A stretch of 40,512 bases of DNA from Methylacidiphilales bacterium. Lineage in GTDB: Bacteria; Verrucomicrobiota; Verrucomicrobiia; Methylacidiphilales; UBA1321. The translations under genes and the position numbers were made by a program. The notes below the pieces were generated by a model. The model worked only from the letters and a program-made list of their open reading frames with translations. It was not told where the DNA came from and did not search any database. Where the stretch lies: NCBI GenBank assembly GCA_026225555.1, contig JAMFSY010000022.1, positions 1 to 40,512 of the forward strand, written 5' to 3'. Below, piece after piece: positions 16,684-24,546 of the stretch (position 1 is the first letter of the stretch; each line of letters starts with the position of its first letter).

Positions 16684-17717
16684 GTGGCTCCGCGGGTGGC
16701 TAGTTCGGTGCGCGATTGCAATCGCCAGCTCATGGCGGTGAGCAGCGCCCCGGTGACGAGCGTCATCGCGCCGACCGCGACGTGCGTGGTGGCGACATCC
16801 GCCGCCTTGTTGGTCCAGATGGTAAAAGCGCCGAGGGCGAATTGAACGAAAACGAGGCCGACCCAAACGGCGCTCCAGCGACGCAGGACGGGAGCCGTAC
16901 CAGGCGTGAGCCACGCGGCAGCGGCGGCGGCGAGAATGGCGACCGTGATCAGCACCGCGCCGACGCGATGCACCATCTGCATGTTGATATAGAGCGCATT
17001 GGTGGGTGGCTGGTTATGCTTGAGCCGTTCCAGATTGTACTTCGCCACGGACGGGGAATCGATTTTGGGCCAGACTTGGCCATAGGCGAGGGGAAAATCC
17101 GGGATGGAAAGCCCGGCGTGCTCATGGCGCATGGTTGCGCCGACCATGAGTTGCGCGAAGATCAGCGCGGTGATGGCCAGCGTGCGCCCCCGCCATTGGT
17201 AAGGCGTGATGGCCGGGCGCGCCTCGATCCACCAGCGGGACGTAAAAAGAGCGATGAGCGAGACGGCGATGAAGAGCGCCTGCGCCAGACAGGCGTGAAA
17301 GATGCCGATCTGATCTTCCCGCAACACGACGCGCAGTCCGCCGAGGGTGCCTTCCAGCGCGATGAAGATCGGCACGGCAAGGCCCATCCACCGGAGCCAG
17401 ATCCGCCCCTGGAAGCAAAGAGCGATGGCGAGGATGGTGAGTAACACGCCGACTCCCGCGGCGACGAGCCGGTGCGAATGCTCGAAGAAGATGCCCCCCA
17501 CCCAATCCTGCCATGGGAAAAAGAACATGTTATAGCCGTAGGTATTCGGCCAATCGGGCACGGACATCCCCGCCTCGTGGCTCGTGACGAGACCTCCGAT
17601 GCAGATGAGGAACAGGATCGCGCCCGCGCAGAAACAGGCGAAGCGGTGGAGCGGCCAGAGATAACGCGCGCGTGGTTTCCCCCCGGGGGAAAAAGAATGG
17701 GGCAGGGAGGCGTGCAT
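16680..17717 (-). CDS. ctaA: Heme A synthase (CtaA/COX15)
   Basis: This membrane enzyme hydroxylates heme O to heme A. The roughly 345-residue protein has eight predicted helices in two halves, with histidines expected to bind heme: GGLVTSHEAGMSVPDWPNTYG, the paired FFEHSHRLVAAGVG, IGIFHACLAQALF, and in the second half VGATMRHEHAGLSIPDFPLAYG, MQMVHRVGAVLI and ATTHVAVGAMTLVTG. The ATG at 17717 (MHASLPHS) is taken as start; a TTG at 17726 is also possible. It is divergent from resB across a 175-bp region that probably contains promoters for both operons. The pairing with ctaB and resB-ccsA makes this a respiratory cytochrome maturation locus. Confidence 0.94.
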   Translation of the reverse strand: MHASLPHSFSPGGKPRARYLWPLHRFACFCAGAILFLICIGGLVTSHEAGMSVPDWPNTYGYNMFFFPWQDWVGGIFFEHSHRLVAAGVGVLLTILAIALCFQGRIWLRWMGLAVPIFIALEGTLGGLRVVLREDQIGIFHACLAQALFIAVSLIALFTSRWWIEARPAITPYQWRGRTLAITALIFAQLMVGATMRHEHAGLSIPDFPLAYGQVWPKIDSPSVAKYNLERLKHNQPPTNALYINMQMVHRVGAVLITVAILAAAAAAWLTPGTAPVLRRWSAVWVGLVFVQFALGAFTIWTNKAADVATTHVAVGAMTLVTGALLTAMSWRLQSRTELATRGAT

Positions 17718-17892
17718 GTCGGGCAACCAATATCCAAAGCTGGGGCGGGAGAGTCAAACGCTAGTTCGTGACGGGGGGCCTTTAGTAAGAGTGGGCGGGC
17801 CCTCCCAAGCAGGGCTTATACCTCAGGACGCAGGGCGTTTTGGCTTGGTTGCGCCTGCCCAAAAGGCGATGATAGGGTGCTCGCCCCCACCC

Positions 17893-19878
17893 ATGACTGC
17901 CCATCCCAAACCGTCCCCGGAAGCCCTGCGCCGGGCGGAAATCCGCCAGCAGCGGAAAAGTTCCACGTTCTGGACGGCGGTCTATTTGCTGGGCTCGCTG
18001 AATCTCGCGGTCATCCTGCTCATCACCATCGCGGGCGCGATCGCCTTCGCCACGATCATGGAGTCGAAGTTCGATTCGAAGGTCGCCGGTTACTACATCT
18101 ATAACGCGGCCTGGTTCAATTTCTGGCTGATGGGGCTCGCGTTGAATCTGCTTTGCGCGGCACTGACCCGCTGGCCATGGCAGCGGAAGCATCTCGGTTT
18201 CGTGGTGACGCATGCGGGAATTATCCTGCTCCTGTCCGGCGCGGTGATTGGGAAGACGCTCGGCTTCGAAGCCTTCGTGACGCTCGATAAAACGAAGCCG
18301 CCGGAGAGCCGGCTCTTCATGCGAGATAACGTCCTGACCATCGCGACCTCCGGTGGGGTGCATGGGGAAATGCCGATCGATACCGACCTGCGTCCGCCCA
18401 CGGAAAAGCACCCGTTGACCCTGCCGCTGGAAAACAGCGCCTTGCGGTTGGTGGTCGATCGCGTGACGGATAACCTGGTGCCGGATGACCAACTGGCCGC
18501 CTCTGCCGATTCGATTGCGCCCGCCGGTGTGGCGCTCCATTTCGTCAATGCGGGCATGGGTCAGAATGTTCCGGCGACCTTGATGTTCAACGACGACGCC
18601 TCGACGTTTGATTTCTTCGGGATGGCCCGGGTGCAGATGGTCGCCTCGCTGGATGAGGCGCATCCGATCGCGCTGCCGCCACCCGCGCCTGTGCCGACCC
18701 CGCCGCGGGCCGCGCGGGATGCCACGCCCTTTCACGAAACGCAGATGGTTTTCGAGAAGGCTCTGCAGGGGATTCTCGATACGGACAGCGATGCTTACTC
18801 TGGCTATGGCTTCAAGTTGGTCCCTGCCACCGGTGCAGGAGGAGACCTGCAGGTGGTCGTGGCGAATTCCGCCGGGACCAGCCGCACTTGGTCCTTGCAT
18901 GACTTGCAATCGAAGTGGGAAAGCCTCGCGGGCGATGGCGATCCGGTGCTCTTTCGCGTGGCCAAGTACTGGCCCGATTTCGAGGTGAAGGGTGGCCAGC
19001 CCGTTTCGCTTTCCGATCAACCGCGCAACCCTGTCATCCTGGTCCAGATCACCGGCCCCTCGAAGCTGCTGCCGCCCGCCGTGTCGAAGCCGGCCGATCA
19101 GGCACCGCCGCTGCCGGTCGCGCAAGGTCTGATTATGCGCGTGGCCTTGGCGAAGGAACCGGGACGGCTTGTTTACGAACTGGAACGCGCCGGGAAGATC
19201 GAGGGACGGGGAACGGTGGCCCAGGGCGAGAGCATTCATCTCGGCTGGTCGAAGTGGGAGGCGAAAGTGGACGACGTGTTGGCGCATGCGGAGCTGCATC
19301 GCGAGGTGAAGGAAGCCGTCGGCAAAGTGCCGCCGATGCTGGCGGCGCAGACGCGACCGGGCATCCGCGCCCACTTGCTCGCGCCCGATGGCAGCAGCGG
19401 CCCGGTCGAGTGGATTCCGGGCGGCTCTTTTCGCGAGATTTTCGCGGGGAACGATTTCGCGCAGGTCGGTTTCGGTCAGCGGACGATTCCGCTTTCATTC
19501 CGGATTACGCTCTTGAATTTCGAGGTGCCGCGAGACGAGGGAACCGATACGCCGTCGAACTTCATCAGCACGCTTCGCTTCGACGATCCCACGACGGGCC
19601 GGACGCGGCAGGACCAGGCGTTCATGAATTCGCCCGCGATGTTTCCGGGCGATTTCTGGCGCTCGCTGCTGGGCTGGAACTACAAATTTTCCCAGGCGAA
19701 CTGGAATCCGCAGAACCTGAATGAGACAACGCTGCAGGTGCTCTACGATCCCGGCTGGCCGTTGAAGTGGACCGGCTCGATCGGCATTTGCTGCGGCATC
19801 GCGTTGATGTTTTATTTCATGCCGAAACGCTCGCCCCAGGAGCGTTCCGGGCGCGAGGAACCGGAGGCGGCGAAGTGA
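17893..19878 (+). CDS. resB: Cytochrome c biogenesis protein ResB (system II)
   Basis: ResB works with CcsA to carry heme across the membrane and attach it to apocytochrome c. From the ATG at 17893 (MTAHPKPSPEALRR) the protein is 661 residues. It has helices at about 25-55 (WTAVYLLGSLNLAVILLITI), 75-95 (WFNFWLMGLALNLLCAAL) and 105-125 (GFVVTHAGIILLLSGAVIG), a large periplasmic domain, and a final helix GSIGICCGIALMFYFM. SKFDSKVAGYYIYNAAWF after the first helix and THAGIILLLSGAVIG are typical of ResB. The periplasmic domain is long and contains Pro-rich spacers. The next gene, ccsA, follows after 13 bp. Confidence 0.88.
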   Translation: MTAHPKPSPEALRRAEIRQQRKSSTFWTAVYLLGSLNLAVILLITIAGAIAFATIMESKFDSKVAGYYIYNAAWFNFWLMGLALNLLCAALTRWPWQRKHLGFVVTHAGIILLLSGAVIGKTLGFEAFVTLDKTKPPESRLFMRDNVLTIATSGGVHGEMPIDTDLRPPTEKHPLTLPLENSALRLVVDRVTDNLVPDDQLAASADSIAPAGVALHFVNAGMGQNVPATLMFNDDASTFDFFGMARVQMVASLDEAHPIALPPPAPVPTPPRAARDATPFHETQMVFEKALQGILDTDSDAYSGYGFKLVPATGAGGDLQVVVANSAGTSRTWSLHDLQSKWESLAGDGDPVLFRVAKYWPDFEVKGGQPVSLSDQPRNPVILVQITGPSKLLPPAVSKPADQAPPLPVAQGLIMRVALAKEPGRLVYELERAGKIEGRGTVAQGESIHLGWSKWEAKVDDVLAHAELHREVKEAVGKVPPMLAAQTRPGIRAHLLAPDGSSGPVEWIPGGSFREIFAGNDFAQVGFGQRTIPLSFRITLLNFEVPRDEGTDTPSNFISTLRFDDPTTGRTRQDQAFMNSPAMFPGDFWRSLLGWNYKFSQANWNPQNLNETTLQVLYDPGWPLKWTGSIGICCGIALMFYFMPKRSPQERSGREEPEAAK

Positions 19879-19891
19879 ATTTCTTTTGGGT

Positions 19892-21700
19892 ATGGCAAAA
19901 ATAATTATGCGACTGATTCCCTCCATTTTAATCCTGAGCGCGGCCTGGCTGGTCGCGCAAAGCTCCCTGGTCCGCGCCGAGGCGGTTCCGCTCGACACCA
20001 ACGCCCTCGCGACCCTGGCCGTGCAGGATCATGGCCGTAAAAAGCCGTTCACGACTTTCGCGCGGGAAATCTTGCTGACCATGAGCGGCACGAGTTCCCT
20101 GCCGCTGGAAAATGCCGATGGCACGCCCGTGCTGGATGACGATAAGAATCCGATCAAGCTGACGCCCGAACAGGTGATGCTCGATCTCTGGTTCAAGCCC
20201 GAGGGTTGGGACGAGAAGCCGGCGATCATGCTCAATTTCCTGGCCTTGAAGAAGCAGTTCGGCTTGCCGGAAGATCGCAAGCTTTTCACCTACAAGGAAC
20301 TGGTCAGCCAGCCCGCGTTGATGGACCTGCTCGACCAGGCGCAAAAACTACGGCAGGCGGACAAGGTCGACAGCCTGACCAGCATCCAAAAGGAAGCGGA
20401 GCATCTTGGCGAACGGTTGCGGCTTTTCCAGGACTGCGTGAACGGCCAGAAGCAGATGATCGTGCCGAATCCCACGACCGAGGGCGGGCGCTGGTCGGCG
20501 ATCCAGGATGTCTCGGCGAACTTCAAGATGTGGCCGGCAACGAAGGAGGATGCGCGCCTGAATAACGGCCCCGTGGCCGATGACGCGGTGCAGAAATTCA
20601 CCGCCTGGGAAGGCGCGTATCGAGCCGATAACGTGGCGCAGTTCAACACGATGACGCCGCAGGTGGTCGAGACGTTGCGGTTGCTCGCGCCCCAGTTTTA
20701 TCCGGCGACGACGACGCTCCAGTTCGAGCATCATTACATGACGCTGCATCCGTTCCGCTGGGCGTGGATCGTCTATCTTTTCGCGATCCTGGCGCTGCTG
20801 CTCACGGCCATCTGGGCGCGGAAGATCGGCTATCGGCTGACCTGGACGCTGGTCCTGGTCGGCCTTGGTTTTGAGGTCTATGGACTGGCCTGTCGCGTGA
20901 TTATTTCAGGGCGGCCACCGGTGACGAACATGTACGAAACGGTGATCTGGGTCTCGTTCGTCGGCATGGTCTTCGCCTCGATTTTGGAGGCGGTTTATCG
21001 CAAGCGTTATTTCTTTTACGCCGGTATTCCCGCTTCGGTGCTGACGTTGATCATCGCCGACTCACAGCCGACGATTCTCGATGCCTCAATCAACCCGCTC
21101 ACGGCCGTTTTGCGGAACAACATGTGGCTGACGATCCACGTGCTCACCATTGTGTCGAGCTACGCGGCCTTCGTGCTCACCGCCGCGCTGGGACATATCG
21201 CGCTGACGATGAGCCTATGGGGCAAGCGCTACGCGAAACCGATGGCCGAGGTGCAGTTCTTCATCTATCGCGCCATGCAGATTGGCGTGCTGCTGCTCGC
21301 CGCGGGGACGATCCTCGGCGGCGTGTGGGCGAATTATTCGTGGGGCCGTTTCTGGGGCTGGGACCCGAAGGAAACCTGGGCGCTGGTGACGCTGCTTTGT
21401 TATCTCGCCGTGCTGCATGGGCGGTTGGCGGGTTGGTGGGGCGGTTTCGGACTCGCCATCGGCGCGGTCGCCTGCCTGCTCTCCGTAGTGATGTCGTGGT
21501 ATGGCGTTAATTTCGTGCTGGGCAAGGGGCTGCATAGTTATGGTTTTGGCACGGGCGGGTTCAGTTACGTCGCAGTCTTCGCGGGTTTCGAGGTGGCGTT
21601 TGTCGCCTTCGTTCTCGCCTGGAACCGGAAGTACGGGGTCTTGCGCAAGCCGTCTGCCGCGCGACCTTCCGGAAAAGCGCTGGCCTCAACCAGCGCCTGA
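19892..21700 (+). CDS. ccsA: Cytochrome c biogenesis protein CcsA with N-terminal periplasmic extension
   Basis: The C-terminal half (from about residue 285) is the heme-handling CcsA/CcmF-like module: multiple helices, the tryptophan-rich WWD motif in ANYSWGRFWGWDPKETWALV, and conserved histidines flanking it (TIHVLTIVSSYAAFVL, and YGVNFVLGKGLHSYGFG). The N-terminal approximately 280 residues begin with a signal-like segment (MRLIPSILILSAAWLVAQSS) and form a soluble, probably periplasmic region, as seen in larger CcsA variants of PVC and Bacteroidetes bacteria. The start is the ATG at 19892 or 19907; an earlier TTG at 19886 is less likely. A strong hairpin terminator lies just after the stop. 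Confidence 0.9.
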   Translation: MAKIIMRLIPSILILSAAWLVAQSSLVRAEAVPLDTNALATLAVQDHGRKKPFTTFAREILLTMSGTSSLPLENADGTPVLDDDKNPIKLTPEQVMLDLWFKPEGWDEKPAIMLNFLALKKQFGLPEDRKLFTYKELVSQPALMDLLDQAQKLRQADKVDSLTSIQKEAEHLGERLRLFQDCVNGQKQMIVPNPTTEGGRWSAIQDVSANFKMWPATKEDARLNNGPVADDAVQKFTAWEGAYRADNVAQFNTMTPQVVETLRLLAPQFYPATTTLQFEHHYMTLHPFRWAWIVYLFAILALLLTAIWARKIGYRLTWTLVLVGLGFEVYGLACRVIISGRPPVTNMYETVIWVSFVGMVFASILEAVYRKRYFFYAGIPASVLTLIIADSQPTILDASINPLTAVLRNNMWLTIHVLTIVSSYAAFVLTAALGHIALTMSLWGKRYAKPMAEVQFFIYRAMQIGVLLLAAGTILGGVWANYSWGRFWGWDPKETWALVTLLCYLAVLHGRLAGWWGGFGLAIGAVACLLSVVMSWYGVNFVLGKGLHSYGFGTGGFSYVAVFAGFEVAFVAFVLAWNRKYGVLRKPSAARPSGKALASTSA

Positions 21701-21715
21701 TTTTCGTGTCGGCAC

Positions 21716-21748
21716 GGAATCGTCACGCCTTCGTGACTAATTCCTTTT
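21716..21748 (+). terminator. Intrinsic terminator after ccsA
   Basis: The stem pairs ggaat (21716-21720) with attcc (21740-21744) and gtcacg (21722-21727) with cgtgac (21732-21737), with a small internal bulge and a 4-nt cctt loop. A T4 run follows directly at 21745-21748. It closes the resB-ccsA transcript before the deoxyhypusine-synthase-like gene. Confidence 0.65.
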
Positions 21749-21781
21749 GCATCGCGGACGGGCTTCTTTAAACTGCGCGGC

Positions 21782-22756
21782 ATGAGCTCTCCCGTCCGCG
21801 AATTTATCACGCATCATTATCGTCACTTCAACTCCGCCGCGCTGGTCGATGCGGCCAAGGCCTATGAGGCGCATCTCGCGGCGGGCGGCAAGATGTTGGT
21901 CACGCTCGCGGGCGCGATGAGCACGGCGGAATTGGGCCTGTCGCTCGCGGAAATGATCCGGCAGGACAAGGTGCACGCGATCTGTTGCACCGGCGCGAAT
22001 CTCGAGGAGGACGTCTTCAATCTCGTCGCGCACGATTACTACGAGCGCGTGCCCAATTACCGCGACCTGACCCCCGCCGACGAGCAGGGCCTGCTCGATC
22101 GCCACATGAATCGCGTGACCGATACCTGCATTCCCGAGATGGAAGCCATGCGCCGGATCGAGAAGGCCGTGCTGGAGGAATGGGAACGTGCGGACAAGGC
22201 CAACGAGCGCTTTTTCCCGCACGAGTTCATGTACAAGATTTTGTCGTCGGGCGTGCTGAAGAAGGAATACCAGATCGATCCGAAAAACTCGTGGCTCCTC
22301 GCCGCGATGGAAAAGAACCTGCCGATGTTCGTGCCGGGTTGGGAGGATGCGACGCTAGGCAACATGTATGCCGGGCACGTCATTTCCGGTCACGTGAAGA
22401 AAGTCCACACCGTCAAGACCGGCATCGAATACATGATGGAACTGGCCGAGTGGTACACGCAGACGAGCAAGGAAAGCTCCATCGGCTTCTTCCAGATCGG
22501 CGGCGGCATTGCGGGCGATTTCCCGATCTGCGTGGTGCCGATGTTGCACCAGGATTTGCAGCGTCCCGAAGTGCCGCTCTGGGGTTACTTCTGCCAGATC
22601 AGCGATTCGACCACGAGTTACGGTTCCTACTCCGGCGCCGTGCCAAACGAGAAGATCACCTGGGGCAAGCTTGGCATCGATACGCCGAAATTCATCGTGG
22701 AGTCGGACGCCTCGATCGTCGCACCGCTGATTTTTGCGTATCTGCTGAAGTGGTAG
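21782..22756 (+). CDS. Deoxyhypusine synthase-like protein (possible homospermidine synthase)
   Basis: The 324-residue protein is clearly of the deoxyhypusine synthase family, which transfers an aminobutyl group from spermidine using NAD. Family features are VTLAGAMSTAELGLSLAEMIR, a CCTGANLEEDVFNLVAHDYYE NAD-site segment, GGGIAGDFPICVVPM and, near the C-terminus, EKITWGKLG with the lysine (about Lys296) at the place of the catalytic lysine that forms the covalent imine intermediate. Bacteria lack eIF5A, so the usual protein acceptor is missing. Known bacterial relatives include enzymes that make homospermidine from putrescine and spermidine, which I infer as the likeliest role. KirBac follows 15 bp downstream, in the same orientation. 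Confidence 0.88.
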   Translation: MSSPVREFITHHYRHFNSAALVDAAKAYEAHLAAGGKMLVTLAGAMSTAELGLSLAEMIRQDKVHAICCTGANLEEDVFNLVAHDYYERVPNYRDLTPADEQGLLDRHMNRVTDTCIPEMEAMRRIEKAVLEEWERADKANERFFPHEFMYKILSSGVLKKEYQIDPKNSWLLAAMEKNLPMFVPGWEDATLGNMYAGHVISGHVKKVHTVKTGIEYMMELAEWYTQTSKESSIGFFQIGGGIAGDFPICVVPMLHQDLQRPEVPLWGYFCQISDSTTSYGSYSGAVPNEKITWGKLGIDTPKFIVESDASIVAPLIFAYLLKW

Positions 22757-22771
22757 AGGATATTTTCGCTC

Positions 22772-23665
22772 ATGGCTAATCCGGCGCGTCCTTCACAAAT
22801 CCGTTTCCGGAGGGTCAATGCCGGTGATCGGGAGTGGCGGGATATTTATCACTGGCTGCTGACGTTGCGGTGGCCGCAGTTTGCGGCGTTCATCCTGGCC
22901 ATGTATCTGGCGGTGAACTTGGTGTTTTCAGCCTGCTATGTGGCGGGGCCGGGGTGCGTCGAGGGGATGCGACCGCACTCGGCGGCGGATGCGTTTTTCT
23001 TCAGCGTGGAGACGCTGGCGACGGTGGGCTATGGGCACATGTACCCCACGACGCTTTACGGACACATCGTGGCGACGGTGGAGATCATGGTGGGGATGTT
23101 CGGGTTGGCGGTGACGACGGGCCTGATTTTTGTCCGGTTTTCTCGGCCGACGGCGCGGATTGTTTTCAGCGATTCGCTGGTGTGGGGAAGATTCGATGGC
23201 AAGCCGAGCTTGATGCTGCGAGTGGCCAACGGGCGGCTGCAGGCGATGGCGGAGGCGGAGTTCCGGTTCATGTTGCTGCGCGAGGAGCCGACGAAGGACG
23301 GGGAGGTCGTCGTGCGGTTTCATTCGCTGAAGCTGCAATTCGAGCGGTTGATTGCCTTTCCCGCAGCGGTGACGCTACGGCATATCATCGACGAGGAAAG
23401 TCCGCTGTATGGGCTGACGCCGGAGGACCTGGAGCGGAGCCGGACGCGCTTTTTGAGTTCGGTGGTGTGCATTGACCAGGTGGTGCCGGCGTCGGTGCAA
23501 AGTCAGAAATATTACACTTGGCGCGATGTGCGGGTGGGGCATCGCTTCGTGGAGATTTATTCTGAGGATGATGAGGATTTGCTGACGGTGGATTACGGGC
23601 GGCTGCACGATACGGAGTTGATTCCGGAGGATGGGACGACGGAGCACAATCTGCGGCGGTCCTAA
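22772..23665 (+). CDS. Inward-rectifier potassium channel (KirBac type)
   Basis: The 297-residue protein has the Kir plan: an amphipathic slide helix (DREWRDIYHWLLTLRW, ~19-34), TM1 (~38-58, FAAFILAMYLAVNLVFSACY), a pore helix and selectivity filter FFFSVETLATVGYGHMYP (filter T84-G88), TM2 (~99-120, EIMVGMFGLAVTTGLIFVRF), then the cytoplasmic immunoglobulin-like domain starting RPTARIVFSDSLVW. This conducts K+ and in eukaryotic relatives is gated by lipids and blocked by polyamines. It is separated by only 15 bp from a polyamine-enzyme homologue, so the two genes are probably co-transcribed. ATG at 22772, with an AGAGG about 13 nt upstream. Confidence 0.92.
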   Translation: MANPARPSQIRFRRVNAGDREWRDIYHWLLTLRWPQFAAFILAMYLAVNLVFSACYVAGPGCVEGMRPHSAADAFFFSVETLATVGYGHMYPTTLYGHIVATVEIMVGMFGLAVTTGLIFVRFSRPTARIVFSDSLVWGRFDGKPSLMLRVANGRLQAMAEAEFRFMLLREEPTKDGEVVVRFHSLKLQFERLIAFPAAVTLRHIIDEESPLYGLTPEDLERSRTRFLSSVVCIDQVVPASVQSQKYYTWRDVRVGHRFVEIYSEDDEDLLTVDYGRLHDTELIPEDGTTEHNLRRS

Positions 23666-23721
23666 ACGCCGTCATGGAAATGGCGAGATGACACCTCGCC
23701 GAATTCGAGGGATACTAGGAC

Positions 23722-23946
23722 ATGGTCACCGTTCAAACCTGCAGGAGTGTGTTGGAAGCGGAGATCGTCAAATCGCACCTGGAAGGATCGGGAGTTCCGG
23801 CGTTCGTGCCGGATGAGTTCGCCGCGCAAAATTCCTGGGCCGCCCTGGATGGCGTACGGGTCCAAGTCAATGAAGAGGACGAGATTCGGGCCCTGGAAGT
23901 TTTAAAAGATGCGGTCGAGGGCCTGGACGAATCTTCCGCCCGGTAG
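23722..23946 (+). CDS. DUF2007 family small protein
   Basis: The 74-residue protein matches the DUF2007 plan: VTVQTCRSVLEAEIVKSHLEGSG (the 'acquire by fold' beta-alpha segment), VPAFVPDEFAAQN, and GVRVQVNEEDEIRALEVLKD. Members are small ferredoxin-like-fold proteins described as putative signal transducers; no molecular role is established. It lies 56 bp after the KirBac gene and may be its last operon member. An upstream TAGGA is a weak ribosome site. Confidence 0.75.
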   Translation: MVTVQTCRSVLEAEIVKSHLEGSGVPAFVPDEFAAQNSWAALDGVRVQVNEEDEIRALEVLKDAVEGLDESSAR

Positions 23947-24059
23947 AGCTCCCGTTAACTCGAATTACCGAAGTTGGGCGCTTCGACGGCCCGAGCGCTC
24001 CACTTTGCTCGGAGTGAAGCTGAGTAAAGAACCCCGGAGCAAGCTCCGAGGCATTCCGA

Positions 24060-24158
24060 GGTAGCCGTCGCACGCCGTGCGACGGAGGAGAGAGGAAAAG
24101 CTCCCACGTTCCTCGCTTCGTTCAAAAAGACACCACCGCACGGCGTGCGGCGGCTACC
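24060..24158 (-). repeat. REPIN-like element, copy 2 (inverted relative to 9489-9587)
   Basis: GGTAG at 24060 heads a perfect hairpin of 9-bp arms (ccgtcgcac-gcc-gtgcgacgg, 24065-24085). The second hairpin (24133-24153) ends CTACC at 24158. The reverse complement aligns over its full 99 bp with copy 1, with most changes in the spacer. The flanking ccccggagc/gctccgagg hairpin (about 24032-24052) is shared too. The remainder of the 23947-24213 gap shows no gene. Confidence 0.88.
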
Positions 24159-24213
24159 ACCCAGACGCTATTGTCCAAGCCGAAACAAACTTCGAAAAAC
24201 TGAACCCGAGAGA

Positions 24214-24525
24214 CTAAAATCCCGGCAAGCCACCCATGCCTGCGGGCATCAGCTTGCTGAGTTCCTTTTGCGCGTCCGATTTGCCTTTGTCGATGGCTTC
24301 GCGGACGGCGGTTACAATCAGGTCTTCCAGCATTTCGGCTTCGCCATCCTTGAGCAGGGCGGGATCGATCTTGAGGCTCACGAGCTGACCTTCGCCCGTG
24401 GCGACGGCCTTGATCTGGCCGCCGGCGGCTTCGGCGTTGTACTGGCGCTGGGCGAGGTCGGCTTGAAGTTTGGCGGCCTTGGCTTGCAGCTCCTGGGCCT
24501 GCTTCATCATTTTCATCATGTTCAT
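24214..24525 (-). CDS. Nucleoid-associated protein, YbaB/EbfC family
   Basis: The 103-residue protein has the YbaB plan: a Met/Gln-rich start MNMMKMMKQAQELQAKAAKLQADLA, a central beta sheet GGQIKAVATGEGQLVSLKIDPALL, then LEDLIVTAVREAIDKGK and a glycine-rich tail (MPAGMGGLPGF). YbaB dimers bind DNA and are often encoded next to dnaX and recR. Here it follows dnaX by 21 bp on the same strand, the classical arrangement. The ATG at 24525 has an AGGAG ribosome site 9 nt upstream, which fixes the start. Confidence 0.93.
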   Translation of the reverse strand: MNMMKMMKQAQELQAKAAKLQADLAQRQYNAEAAGGQIKAVATGEGQLVSLKIDPALLKDGEAEMLEDLIVTAVREAIDKGKSDAQKELSKLMPAGMGGLPGF

Positions 24526-24546
24526 GGCGATAGTCTCCTGGGGTGG

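Noticed and set aside
17782-19374. 530-residue open frame antisense to resB
   Set aside because: Arg/His-rich translation without domains, opposite a convincing ResB protein.
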